Shown here: one piece after another, positions 48,002-58,097 of the stretch
How the letters are laid out: every line of letters begins with the position of its first letter
Position numbering within the stretch: position 1 is the stretch's first letter
Assembly (NCBI GenBank): GCA_016630955.3
Contig: CM050002.1
Span: 186,001-250,000, forward strand
Direction: 5' to 3'
Source: Didymella arachidicola
Lineage: Eukaryota; Ascomycota; Dothideomycetes; Pleosporales; Didymellaceae
DNA: 64,000 nucleotides
Notes under the pieces: model-generated
Told to the model about the DNA's origin: nothing
The model's input: the letters and a program-made list of their open reading frames with translations, nothing else
The model's database searches: none
Program-made: the position numbers and the translations under genes

Positions 48002-48412
48002 ACCGACCCGGTACCGGCGGTACATCAGATGCGCCTCGAGGAACTTCAGTCTGATCATCAGCCTGAGCATCTGCTGGATGGGCTCCCAGCGACCGCATTC
48101 GAGACAGATCTGCAGTACATCGAGAGGAGAGACCCGCTCTCTAGGCAACTTGGAATCGTCAATCAGGTCGCAGACCAACATCGTTCGATCGCCGACTTGG
48201 CACAGAGACTGGGCGTTGAGGAACAGCAAGCACGATACCCATAGGAGGATTTTGGCGACGACATTGACAGCATTGCTGACACATACGGTACCGATGAGGA
48301 AGAGGAGTGGTTTTTAGAAGAATCTGCATGTGGGGAAGAAGGATATTATCTCGACGGCGTCTACTACACTTACCCCAAGTCAACTGTAGAGAGATATCGC
48401 TTAGACTATTAG
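48002..48412 (+). pseudogene. Open tail in the Dsk2 frame, broken by TAG codons
   Basis: Directly after the Dsk2 stop (47999-48001, TAG) the same frame stays open to a TAG at 48242-48244 and then to a TAG at 48410-48412. The first part contains MRLEELQSDHQPEHLLDG and a helical HRSIADLAQRLGVEEQQARY; the second is acidic and Tyr-rich (EDFGDDIDSIADTYGTDEEE; GYYLDGVYYTYPKS). Composition looks coding rather than random, but I do not recognise it. The UBA domain is complete before the first TAG, so Dsk2 itself needs no extension. It may be the decayed remains of a separate gene in the same frame, or chance. Confidence 0.35.
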
Positions 48413-49042
48413 GCACGCAGGAATCGGCATAGCGCAATAGAACATTGTTGGCCTCGTCTCTCACATTGCAGAAAACCTTGATTGTCAACACGGGGATCTA
48501 CTGTATCCAAGAAAGTCTGCCTGCCCCTAAACGATGCCCGGATAGGTACTGGCTGCTTTCGGTTTTTCTGAGAGTCGTTTGCTCTCAACATGAAAATCTA
48601 TGTACACCTGCCAATACCAACGCTCTCGCATCGTAGTAGAATAGGCCAGAAATAACATCTGATTGAATTAAGTCAACATGAGATCCATGAGCAGTCACAT
48701 ACTGCTGTGATTGGCACTGGCCGGCTCACATCTTTTCAGGATTCAGGCCCTGGAGCCGGCTTTCCTCCATGATGCGACGAGGTATAGCGGGTACTCCGTC
48801 TAGAAGCCTTCAAGCGGCCACTGCTCACCTCGGGATCTTATTTTGTAGAAGAGAGCGGACATGACAGCAAGATCATTGCGGTCGACAAGGGATCTCCCAA
48901 TCCCCAACCGGCTCCCAGCGACATGCTAACAACCTCCTAGACTTAAAGAACGTTGCCAACGGGCTTGCTAGTGTAAGAAACGCCTCACAATCCAGATAAG
49001 CTCAACAGATAAGCCGGAGCAGAGCACAATCTGAGGCAAGTA
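48413..49042. other. Intergenic region before the transposon
   Basis: A short open piece near 48835-48940 (SYFVEESGHDSKII) hints at further decayed coding sequence; no gene supported. Confidence 0.4.
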
Positions 49043-49087
49043 CAGTACTTAGCCAAAAGTCTGTTCGCCCGAAACGCACGGGCCATA
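49043..49087 (+). repeat. Left terminal inverted repeat
   Basis: Starts CAGTACTTA and carries the core GCCAAAAGTCTGTTCGC at 49052-49068, followed by a similar but imperfect CGCACGGGCCA. Confidence 0.85.
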
Positions 49088-49144
49088 ACTACCCCACAAT
49101 CCTCTAGAGCAGCACCTTCTTTAACACTATAATACTCCATCCAG

Positions 49145-50260
49145 ATGAGGTCTTTTGGCACTGAAATTTCGGGCAATTGTATGCGCGGGGGTGAATTATC
49201 AGAGGTGCAGCGAGTCTATTGCTTAGCGCAGGTTGAAGCTGGTGTGTCAACGTCTAAAGTTGCAGAAGCACTTTCCTGCACCCAACGCTGCGTGCAGAAA
49301 ACAGTTGCTCGATGGAAAGCCACCTCCAGCACCACGTCGCAAGCAAGAACAGGCCGGCCACCTATTTTGACTAGTAGAGATCATCGCCGGCTACGACGTT
49401 GTGCTCGCAAAAACCCTCAAATAGAGTACTCCAAGCTCATGGAGGAAGCCGGCCTACGAGACGTCGGGGCCACCCACCCACGAGTATCACGTCGTACTGT
49501 TCAACGCGCCTTAGCCAATGAAGGCCTACGCAAGTTCAGAGCAAAGCGTAGACCAAAAATCAGTACGCTTACAGCTAAATCTCGTCTAGCTCTTGCTCAT
49601 GCGTGGCAGGGGTTCAACTGGGGCAGGCAAGTCTTTAGGTTTAGCGACGAGTGCAGCGTTGCTCGTGGATCTGGCCATAACACCACATGGGTATGGCGAT
49701 TACCAGAGGAGAAATGGTCTCACGAGATGGTGGAGGAGGTGAGTACTGCTCGCCAACCTGCTCGTATGGTGTGAGCGTCGATATCGTTGACTCCGGGGGG
49801 TCGAGTTTGGCGTAGTCCTCTAGTGATTATGACTAGGGGCGAGGCAGCTGCACGGCGTGGGTATACGGCTCAAAGCTACCTGTGGGTATTGGAAGAAGGG
49901 CTCCTGCCCTACTACAGGCCCGGCGAGTGGTTTATGCAGGATAACGCACCTATCCATACTGCGCGTGCCTGTACGGAATGGTAAGAGATTCACGGGGTTG
50001 CCACAGTTGACTGGCCACCATATTCTCCAGACCTTAACCCAATTGAACACCTCTGGTGGGCGCTCAAGCAGAAGCTTCATAAGTTTCACCCCGAGTTTGA
50101 CTATATAAGCGGCTCTCAAGCTAACTGGGAGGCATTTAAATTGGGTTTGCACGAGGCATGGGCTGCAATACCCGACTCACTTATCCGCCGACTGATTACG
50201 TCAATGCCACGACGCCTAGACGCTGTAAGACAAGCAAAGGGATATCAGACTCGATATTAA
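49145..50260 (+). pseudogene. Tc1-like transposase, inactivated by two stop codons
   Basis: One frame runs from ATG 49145 to TAA 50258-50260 (372 codons) with TGA at 49772-49774 and TAA at 49982-49984 but no frameshift. An N-terminal helix-turn-helix region is visible (VYCLAQVEAGVSTSKVAEAL, CTQRCVQKTVARW; TGRPPILTSRD). The DDE-type catalytic core is still recognisable: FRFSDECSV with the first Asp, WFMQDNAPIHTA with the second, and YSPDLNPIEHLWWALK with the third acidic residue. Upstream of each stop the frame reads as expected for this family (AARQ-type ARMV before TGA; ACTEW before TAA). It cannot produce a full-length enzyme without readthrough. Confidence 0.9.
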
Positions 50261-50354
50261 GTATATTGCGATTTATTTATTACTTAAATTGTCTAAATTT
50301 GTCTACGTTGTGTGGGGTTATTCTACTTCAAAGTTGAGCTCGCAACGTTGGTAT

Positions 50355-50398
50355 AGTGGCTCGTGCGCCCGTGCGAACAGACTTTTGGCACCCGACTG
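50355..50398 (-). repeat. Right terminal inverted repeat
   Basis: Read on the minus strand it starts CAGTCGGGT and carries the identical 17-nt core at 50389-50373, then CGCACGAGCCA. Confidence 0.85.
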
Positions 50399-50625
50399 TA
50401 TATGAGAAAATCAAATTGGTAGTGAACTGTGTGTGCATTGCATTCGATTCATGTTTCCCATTCTATCTTTTTGGGTGGACCAGTCGATCGAGGACGTCCA
50501 TCATCTCTGACAGGATTGATGAGGGGCATTGCTCGTGGCATCTGCAGGTCATTGGGCCCTGTGTGGCGCCAATTATGCTCCTCTAGATGTACAATGCTGC
50601 CATCACTCCATGTCTTTTGGATCTC

Positions 50626-52264
50626 CTAATCCTCGGACTCGATGACGGCTGGGGCCTTGAGCGTGCGCTCTTTGAGGAAGTTGAGGCCTTCACCACCCTG
50701 TAAATGAAATCAGTATGTTGTCTGAGTATCGTCGATGAGAGGATACTTACGTATGAAATGAGCGGCGAGACCTCGATGCCAGCCTTCGGGTCCTCGCTGA
50801 CAACGGTAGCACCGGCAGCCTGTACCCACTTCTTACCCTGTGTCATGATGTCGAGCTTGGATGTGTCCGGGTCGTCCTCGCCAGTACCGCGAGCGTTCTT
50901 GAGAGGAGAGAACTCATCCTCACGCTTGACCTCCATGCAGGCAAACTTCTCAAGGCTGAGGAAGGGGAAACAGTCGAAGACGAACTGCTCGAGCTTGATG
51001 CCGTTGGGCTTCTCGGGCTTGACGGTCTCACCGGTCTCTGTATTGACGTGAGGAATCTTCTTGCGGGCAACGTGGTGTGGCAGCTTCTTGCACCACTCAG
51101 GGATGCTCTCGAGGAACTTGTATGAGTAGTAGTGGTTGACAATGTTGGCGGCCCGAAACTTCAGGAGCTCAGAATTCTTTGAGTCCTTAGCCTCTGCTGT
51201 CTCGTCGTCAATCTCCGAGTACTCGACAACATCGGGCTTGCCGTTCTTCTGGAGGATGAGGCCAACAGACTCCTTGGCGTTGCGCTTGCGGACGACCTTG
51301 GTGGCGATGTCGACGTTCTTCGAGGCCGAGAAACCAATGAAGATGGGATCAGCGACCTTGACGAGGCAGTTGTCGACGCAGTAGGCGTGGATGTGCTGGA
51401 TACCGCGCTTGCCCATGTCCTGGACAACGCCAGAGTTGATGAGGGCGAGGTAGAGACCACCGTTACCGTCAGGGGCAACGGCAACCTGATAAAGTCAGTC
51501 GATTTCAGAGACATCACGATTATCTGACGTACCTTGGACTTGCTCTCCAGCAGGATCTTGCCGTCGTTGGAAATGCAAGGCAAGACACCCTGCTCAAAGA
51601 TGACGACGTTCTCCTTCTTCAGGCCGAAGTAGTTGTTCTTCTCAAAGAAGGCTTCGGTAGGCTTCCTTGTAGGGCCAGAGGTCATAACGTACCACGGGAT
51701 CGTAACGCTGTCCTTGCCGTGCTTCTTCTTGGCCAGCAGCTCAGCCTTTGCAATCCTCTCACCCTGGAGCTGGAACAGGGACTTCTTGCTCGGAAGGCCA
51801 ATGTCGAAGCATCCCTTGGGGTCTGAGGAGCCCAATCGTGTGCCCTGGCCGCCAGCCATGAGGACAACGGCGACCTTGCCCTCAGCAATCAGCTCCAGAC
51901 CGCTGTCGTACCACTTGTCCAAGTCATCCTGCTGTGTGTCGAGGGTCGACGATGTGGCGCTCTCAGGGAGGGGCTCAAGTTTTGTCTCGGTCGACTCGGT
52001 GTGTGCAGGCTTCAGAGCTCTCTCTGTGATCTCGTTGATGTAGTCGGGGTTGAAGTTGGAAAGCTGCTCGAACAGAGCGGCCTTCTCGGCGGTGCTGAGC
52101 TTGTCGTAGAATGCGAAGACCTGCTCCTGTCCAGCCTTTTCGTACTTGGACTGGAGGTCCTTCAGCTGCTCCTCTGTGGGCTCCTTGGCGGGCGCAGCGT
52201 GTGCGCCTCCGCTGAGGTTGAGCTTCTCGAGAGCCTCGTTGACGGTGTTCTTGATCGCTTCCAT
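50626..52264 (-). CDS. UAP1: UDP-N-acetylglucosamine pyrophosphorylase
   Basis: Three exons, 52264-51533, 51485-50751 and 50697-50626, give 512 residues, the usual length. All introns are phase 0 with GTACGT/GTAAGT donors. The nucleotide-binding motif VVLMAGGQGTRLGSSDPKGC lies near residue 130-150, followed by the conserved GLPSKKSLFQLQ. Further family motifs are YVMTSGPTRKPTEAFFEKN, VAVAPDGNGGLYLAL and HAYCVDNCLVKVADPIFIGF; the uridine/sugar part continues with FRAANIVNHYYS and KLEQFVFDCFPF. The enzyme makes UDP-GlcNAc from UTP and GlcNAc-1-phosphate, feeding chitin, glycosylation and GPI synthesis in the cytosol. The ATG at 52264 is chosen over 52300 because MEAIKNTVNEAL is the expected start. 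Confidence 0.95.
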
Positions 52265-52891
52265 GATGCAAGCGGGGTAAAATGGACGGCGGGGTATCAA
52301 GGGAAGGGAATTGCAGCTGGAGCAGTGTAAATGAAGACGGTGTACTCAGGGGCAGATATGTTTATATGGACATTGACAGAGACTGAGCAGGCGCAGCCAG
52401 CTGTTGCGCACCTGCCCCACTTCGTCGGTGGAAAGCTCACAGCGCGTCCATGCCGCACATGCGCGGTGAGGTCAAAAGACAAGGAAACTACAGCCAACGA
52501 CACGATTGCTGCAACCAGTGGTGCTTGCCATCGCTGCAAAACATCTATCTGCAGATTTGGCACGTACTGCGACCAGGTCGTTCTTCTCAAACGCCGTGAG
52601 TACTACGTGGTCCTCGTCCCTGCGAGGCAAGGCAAGGCAAGGCGGTGTGGAACGGGAATAGCGTCATGGGGGCCCTGGAGATCACTTAAACTAAAAATAA
52701 CACCTAAAGGCGAGTCTTTACGAATGTTTTTGACTAATCATGAACTGCATAGCCTTCTACCTACGTGAAGTCATACTCTCGTAATTGTCTATCTGGAGCT
52801 GGATTGCAGAGCTCCTCCCCACACAACGCGCCTTGGTATTCGTGCCACCAATGCAATGCGCCCAGAACGCCGTTGAAAAGGAAGCCACGCT
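52265..52891. other. UAP1 promoter and downstream flank of the dehydratase
   Basis: No gene. A short GGCAA tandem run (three copies) lies at about 52626-52643. Confidence 0.5.
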
Positions 52892-54244
52892 CTAGTGGCT
52901 GTTAACAGTGCCGTTTGCTTGAGCCTCCTGCTCCTCTGCGGACTTCAGAGCCTTGGCAGGCGCCGGGTTCAGGATCCGCGCAGCATCAATAAGACCGGCA
53001 TTGGGGTTCAGCTCGAGACCGAAACCGGGCAGGTCGAGGTCCTTAACGTCGAGGTAGCCCTTGGTAGGAATGGGCTCGTTGGTGAAGAGGTTGCCGAACA
53101 CAGGCAAGACAGATTTGCCGTCAGGGCTGTTGGCCAGGTACTCCTGGAAGGGAGAGTTGGCTTGCGATACAACGAAGTGGTATGAGTATGGTCCTGATGC
53201 GTGAGGAACAACGGGGATGTCGTAGGCAGACGCCATGGCAGCGATCTTGACAAGCTCGGTCATGCCTCCCACCCACATGACATCGGGCTGGAGAATGTCG
53301 AGGTTGCGGCCTTCGATAAGCTTGCGGAAGCCATACCTCGAGTACTCGTGCTCTCCAGTAGTAAACTTCTGGCTGGGATGTGCGCGCTTGATCTGCTCAA
53401 AGCCATCGCTGTCATCGGGGCTAAGGCACTCCTCCCACCAGTTCAGGTTCAGGTGTGCAGTGGCCTTGACGATCTCGATGGTGTAGGAAACGGTAAGAGA
53501 CATGTAGCAGTCAACCATGAGAGGGAAGTCAGGACCGACAGCTTCGCGGTGCTTGGTCAGGAACTCGACGTTCTTCTTGAAGCCTTCGACACCCTCGCCA
53601 GGACCGTATGGAAGCGGTACCTTGGCACCGAAGAAACCCATCTCCTTGGCCGCAGCTGGCTCAGGTCCTGTGCAGTAGAAGCTGAGTCTGCCGTTCTCTT
53701 GGGTTGATCCACCAAGCATTTTGTAGACGGGCTCACCGCGGATCTTGCCCAAGAGATCCCAAATTGCGAGATCGATAACGGAAATGACGGCGACGGGAAG
53801 ACCCTTGCGACCGTAGAACATACTTCCACGGTACATCTGCTCGAAAAGATAGTTGGTATCTCTGGGGTCGGCACCGACCAGGAAGCGCTCGAAGTGTTCT
53901 GCGACCAACCTTTCGAACATCAGCCGATTTTCAGGTATCGAAGTAACTTAGACTTACCAGCATGCTGGCGGGCCACCGAAACCAGTCGCGAAACCCTTTG
54001 TACCATCTGTAGCTTCAAGCTCTACGCAGAATGACCCAAGAACATTGATACCCCAGCTCGTCCTCGACTTCCTGTACTTTTCATACTGCGACATGGGGGT
54101 CGAGATCTTGCTGTCAATCAACCAATGGCCGCCGTGCACATTGTGGTAATCGCCACCAGATCCGGGACCCTGGGTGAGGAAGGTGCGCACATGCTTGATC
54201 GTGGGGAACGACTTCACAGAGCTGCTTTGAGCAGAAGAGGGCAT
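52892..54244 (-). CDS. LRA3: L-rhamnonate dehydratase (enolase superfamily)
   Basis: Two exons, 54244-53958 and 53909-52892, give 434 residues; the intron joins GGPPAC to WLVAEHFERFL. The N-terminal region GSGGDYHNVHGGHWLIDSKI and STPMSQYEKYRKSRTSWGIN is the signature of rhamnonate dehydratases of bacteria and fungi. The barrel carries the expected metal and catalytic positions: LMVDCYMS (Asp), WWEECLSPDD (Glu), FTTGEHEYSRYGF (Glu, His), LDILQPDVMWVGG (Asp) and VPHASGPYSYH (His). It removes water from L-rhamnonate to give 2-keto-3-deoxy-L-rhamnonate, step three of the non-phosphorylated rhamnose route. The protein ends ANGTVNSH without targeting signal, so it is likely cytosolic. The next gene is divergent and encodes a Zn2Cys6 regulator. 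Confidence 0.9.
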
Positions 54245-54740
54245 TGTGAATGGAGGTTTGACAGCGAAATCAGAACGCAGCCAAGGTGAGGGGTCTGTAA
54301 AGCCTGGAAGGCCGGCAGTGTGGGAATGTTAAATATAAAGCACGGTAAGGTAGACGGTTCCTCGCCGCGGAAATTACTGCACCCTCGGCCTCATCTCTCG
54401 CGACTTCGCTGCGAGACGCTGCGACATGCCCGGCGACCTCTTACGCGGTGCGTCCACTTTTGCAGCCAAACGAAGCACGGGCGTGGACGGCGGTAGTGGG
54501 GATTCTCTCGGTATTTGGTCTCAGGGATTTTGATACGGCGACTAAGTGGGTTTCGCGGATCATCTGCGCACGAGACCGGGCGTCACTGCGAATCAGCAAG
54601 CATGGAGATGAGGCTAACGCTTGAATACACAATCTGGGGTAGAGCAAAAACCCATAACCCCGCCCGCCAATCCAGCGCACCTCGGCAGAAAGGAAACCGA
54701 GTTCAGGCTCAGCGAGCGCGCTCCCAACGCCTCGCCCACC
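54245..54740. promoter_or_regulatory. Divergent promoter of dehydratase and Zn2Cys6 factor
   Basis: An ATATAAAG stretch at 54333-54340 reads as TATA-like on both strands, about 90 nt upstream of the dehydratase ATG. A CCGCGG palindrome at 54365-54370 is the kind of CGG-type half-site pair that zinc-cluster proteins use. Functions are inferred from position only. Confidence 0.4.
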
Positions 54741-57370
54741 ATGGATGCGACGGCTGCGAACGGCGCAAATTCTGCGCACCACCAGGAGGTCAGTCCCAAC
54801 GGCACCTCCAAATTGTCTCATCACTCGCCTGGTGACGATGATCACGAGGTCTGGAGCGCCGGCGAGGACGACAGCGGCGAGGACGGAGGCAGGAGCCAGA
54901 GTGGTTCGAAGCGCAAACGCGAGAAGCTGAGTGTGAGCTGCGAGACGTGCAAGCAGCGCAAAGTCAAGTGTGATCGTGGCCATCCGGCCTGTAAGTTTAT
55001 TTTTAAGCATCATGTTGATCGCTGTCATGTGCTGACCTGTGCCTTGCAGGTGGTTGGTGTTTGAAGAATCATTCGACATGCGTGAGTGAGATCCAGGTCC
55101 GACCTGCACGACGCGCGCAATATTCCGCTCACAGCCTTGTAGGTCTACCTGCCACGCAAAAAGCCAGGTTTGAGGGCCGGCTATGGACGCGAGCTTGGTG
55201 AGTACTCGGACTTGCTTCCTCACGAGAGCAGTGGTCTCACGGCTGATCGATTCAGAGGCGCGCCTGGACAAGCTTGAGAACCTCCTTGTTCAGCAGCAGT
55301 CGCAGATCAACCATCTGTCACAGCAGCAGGTGGTAGCATCTGGGCCCTCCCCGCAAGATGTAACCACTTTTCGGAGCCCACCAGTCATTCAAACGCCCCA
55401 CATCCCCCGTCCCGAGACTGCCCTGTTCATTCAGAAGCCGCAATCGACGTTCCCCTCCCAGAATGCAATACAGAACGGCTTTGGCAACACGCTAGATGCT
55501 AGGTCAGCCTCCCTCTCAGGCAATAGCTATGGCGGTCAGGCTGAGGACGTGCAATCTCGGCTGGGAGGCATGCAACGAGACCCGTACACGCCTTTTGGTG
55601 CCACCGACCAATTCGCGCCATCCATATCACGATCACTGGGTCAGGATGATGCAGACTTTCCGCCGTATGATCTTTTGTATGGGTTGGTGGACCTGTTCTT
55701 CAAGCACATATACCCGTGGTGCCCTATCCTGCACCGCCAGTCAACACTCAATGCCCTGTTTGGCGATTCAAGCCTCGAAGAGGCAGACCGTATTATTCTG
55801 CATTCAGTTGTGGCCACCACCGTCAAGTTCTCGTCTGATCAGCGATTGACCCCGGAAAAAAGAGCGCGATATCACAAGAACTCGAAAGAGAAAGTGCTTT
55901 TGTACGGTATCGAGAACAGCTCTGTCAAATCGCTGCAAGCGCTAGTCATTCTGGCGCTTGACGTGGTTGGCTGCTCGAACGGCCCTCCTGGCTGGAATTT
56001 GCTTGCGTTGATCACACGATCCGTAGTGCAACTGGGACTATCCATGGAAACGTACTCGCCAATGGTTGCCCCCCAGTACGCATCGATTTACACATTACGG
56101 GCCAATGTGCTTCCTGTTCCCAAAGACTGGATTGAAGAAGAAAGTCGACGAAGGCTGTTCTGGATGATTTACGTTCTCGATCGTTATGCAACCGTGGCAA
56201 CAGCATTCGAGTTCGCCTTGGATGAAAATGAGATCGACAGACGATTACCGTGCCGAGACGACCTCTACGCTCGCAACGTACCGATTGAGACCAGATGGTT
56301 CCACACAAAGACCAGGACAGACTATAGCATGAACCGGCCTGAAAATCTGGGGTCGTTCTCATACTATGTGGAAATCTTGGGAATTCTGACGCGCATCCAT
56401 AAATTTTTGAAAAAGCCTGTCGACATCACGTCTTTGTCTGACGTGGAGAAGTGGCAGACTGAATATCGAGAACTTGACAACGCCATCGAGCAATGGAAGT
56501 ACAATCTGCCCGCTGAGTACGGCAACTCGACGAGAGTATTCTCCAAGCCAGGAGGCAATCAGGCCCTGAATAGTGGCCTGGTTATGCTACATGCTGCCTT
56601 CCACACGTAAGTCTAAGATGCGACTCACAATACTGTCCGTTACTTACATTTGTAGAACTGTCATTCGCCTACATTCTTCAGCAGCGTACCCAACTCATCG
56701 CTCGCCCATCTTTGCACCGTCTTTCAGTGCCAGCCAACGGTGCCTCAGTGCCGTGGAGAATATCACAGCTCTCTGTGTTTCAGTACGCGACAACGGTTTA
56801 CTTACCAAGCTTGGCCCACCATTTGCCTTCTCCTGCTGGGTAGCAGCGCGCGTGCTCTTGGTGCATGGTTCGACCATCGATCATCGCGTGGACTCTTCCA
56901 TCAACGTCTTAGTCAGCACTTTACAGGACATAGGCCAATACTGGGAGGTAGCCGCGCGCTATGGAAACCTCCTCTCACGAGTCCTGTCGGAGTATCAAGA
57001 GTCGCAACAAAGCACAGGAATGGGCGGCGAGCGTGTCACACCCTCAACTGTCAAAATCTTGGCCGACATGAGGCGATGCGCATTCGATCTCGACTTCCTC
57101 ATCGCACGACAACCCAAGTTTGATGGAGCTGCTGGGTTACCGTCGGTCACGCCCGCTCGCACTCCGGCACCGAACGAGCTGGAATACCTTGACGTTTTTG
57201 ATTTCTTCAATATGCCCCGCCTACCTGTTTCCATGGATACAATAACTACGTATCCTACGAATGCAGAAGGAAACATGCAAATGCCTGAAGGAGGTTATGG
57301 CAATGAATCGAACATCACGAATTACATGGTTGATGCCAGCTCAGACTGGTTCATCAAAGGGTCTGCTTAG
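54741..57370 (+). CDS. Zn2Cys6 transcription factor with fungal-specific middle domain
   Basis: Five exons, 54741-54990, 55050-55081, 55143-55197, 55256-56606 and 56656-57370, give 800 residues. The zinc cluster, C-X2-C-X6-C-X6-C-X2-C-X6-C, begins at about residue 69 (CETCKQRKVKCDRGHPAC) and ends in exon 2 (WCLKNHSTC). A linker PRKKPGLRAGYGRELE leads to a short coiled coil (ARLDKLENLLVQQQSQINHL). The fungal transcription-factor domain covers about 255-650 (DLFFKHIYPWCPILHRQS, RRLFWMIYVLDRYATVATA). Introns cut the DNA-binding region three times. ATG 54741 has a CCCACCATGG context. Being divergent from L-rhamnonate dehydratase, it is a candidate rhamnose regulator (RhaR-like), but that rests on location. 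Confidence 0.9.
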
Positions 57371-57930
57371 CAGCCGTCTGTTCACTGTCATGTTGTTTAG
57401 GTTGTGTATTGGGCACAGGAAAAGCATTGCTGATTTACCTGCGGCGTCTTGGGATGTACATGCTTTGGCGGCTTCAGGCTGTTGTACATGCGTAATATTC
57501 TTACGATACCCCCATTATTACCACGGCAAAATCAATACCTACTTTATTGCTCTCAGCAATTGATCCCCCTCATTACTCAAGTTCGATGTTTGGATGTCGC
57601 TGCGTGTGTCTGCCAATGATTTTGAAGCCTGTATGAGCCGGCGGCTTGCATCGAGCCCATGGGCTGTGGCCACCGAGAGCCAGGTCCGATGCCGGGCTTC
57701 ACTCCGATTCCCACCATCATACGCACTCCTAACACCGATAACAAGCAACTCCAATTGGCGGTAAGTATACGGCCATTTCCAAGTTGCGATTGTTTCTCGA
57801 CGTATCCTCTATAGGCATAAGCTATTGTGAAAGAAGGTGCTTTGATTGAGAGCAGGGAATAACGCGCATGAACATTGAGTGCAGCAGTGGGTTTCCGTCA
57901 TCCGTCGGACTTGGCGACATTCCGGCTCTA

Positions 57931-57937
57931 AGATAAG
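57931..57937 (+). promoter_or_regulatory. Candidate GATA-factor site
   Basis: AGATAAG matches HGATAR, the AreA/Nit2 nitrogen-regulator consensus, about 165 nt upstream of the oxidase ATG. A single match is weak; it fits a nitrogen-scavenging gene. Confidence 0.3.
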
Positions 57938-57981
57938 ACAATACTGTCGACTCATCCCATGGAATAGAGCCTGTGGGATTC

Positions 57982-57991
57982 GTATATATAT
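57982..57991 (+). promoter_or_regulatory. Candidate TATA box of the oxidase gene
   Basis: GTATATATAT lies about 107-116 nt upstream of the ATG, at a usual distance for fungal genes. Confidence 0.45.
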
Positions 57992-58097
57992 CCCTAATTC
58001 ATATTTGCATGTCTGCGGACCACATCTACTCACATCATCACAGTCCACTACCAACGCTCAACAGAGCAGAAACCTCAACACCAACGTCAACACCAAC

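Larger units (their letters stand above)
49043..50398 (+). mobile_element. Tc1/mariner-type DNA transposon, 1356 nt
   Basis: The element is bounded by TA dinucleotides (49041-49042 and 50399-50400), the target-site duplication of the Tc1/mariner group, and both ends begin CAGT reading inward. Terminal inverted repeats of about 45 nt share a perfect 17-nt core. Inside is one transposase frame with two nonsense codons. The element sits in the 3' flanks of Dsk2 and the UDP-GlcNAc pyrophosphorylase and disrupts neither. It can no longer make full transposase, but the ends look intact enough to be moved by a related active copy (inference). Confidence 0.9.
57371..58097. other. Intergenic region, D-amino-acid oxidase promoter
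   Basis: No gene. It contains a GATA-type site and a TATA box listed separately, and a CAAC-rich leader with a repeated CAACACCAAC just before the ATG. Confidence 0.5.

Noticed and set aside
50348..50375. GGTATAGTGGCTCG, similar to a tRNA D-arm/A box
   Set aside because: It belongs to the right inverted repeat of the Tc1 element; there is no B box or cloverleaf.
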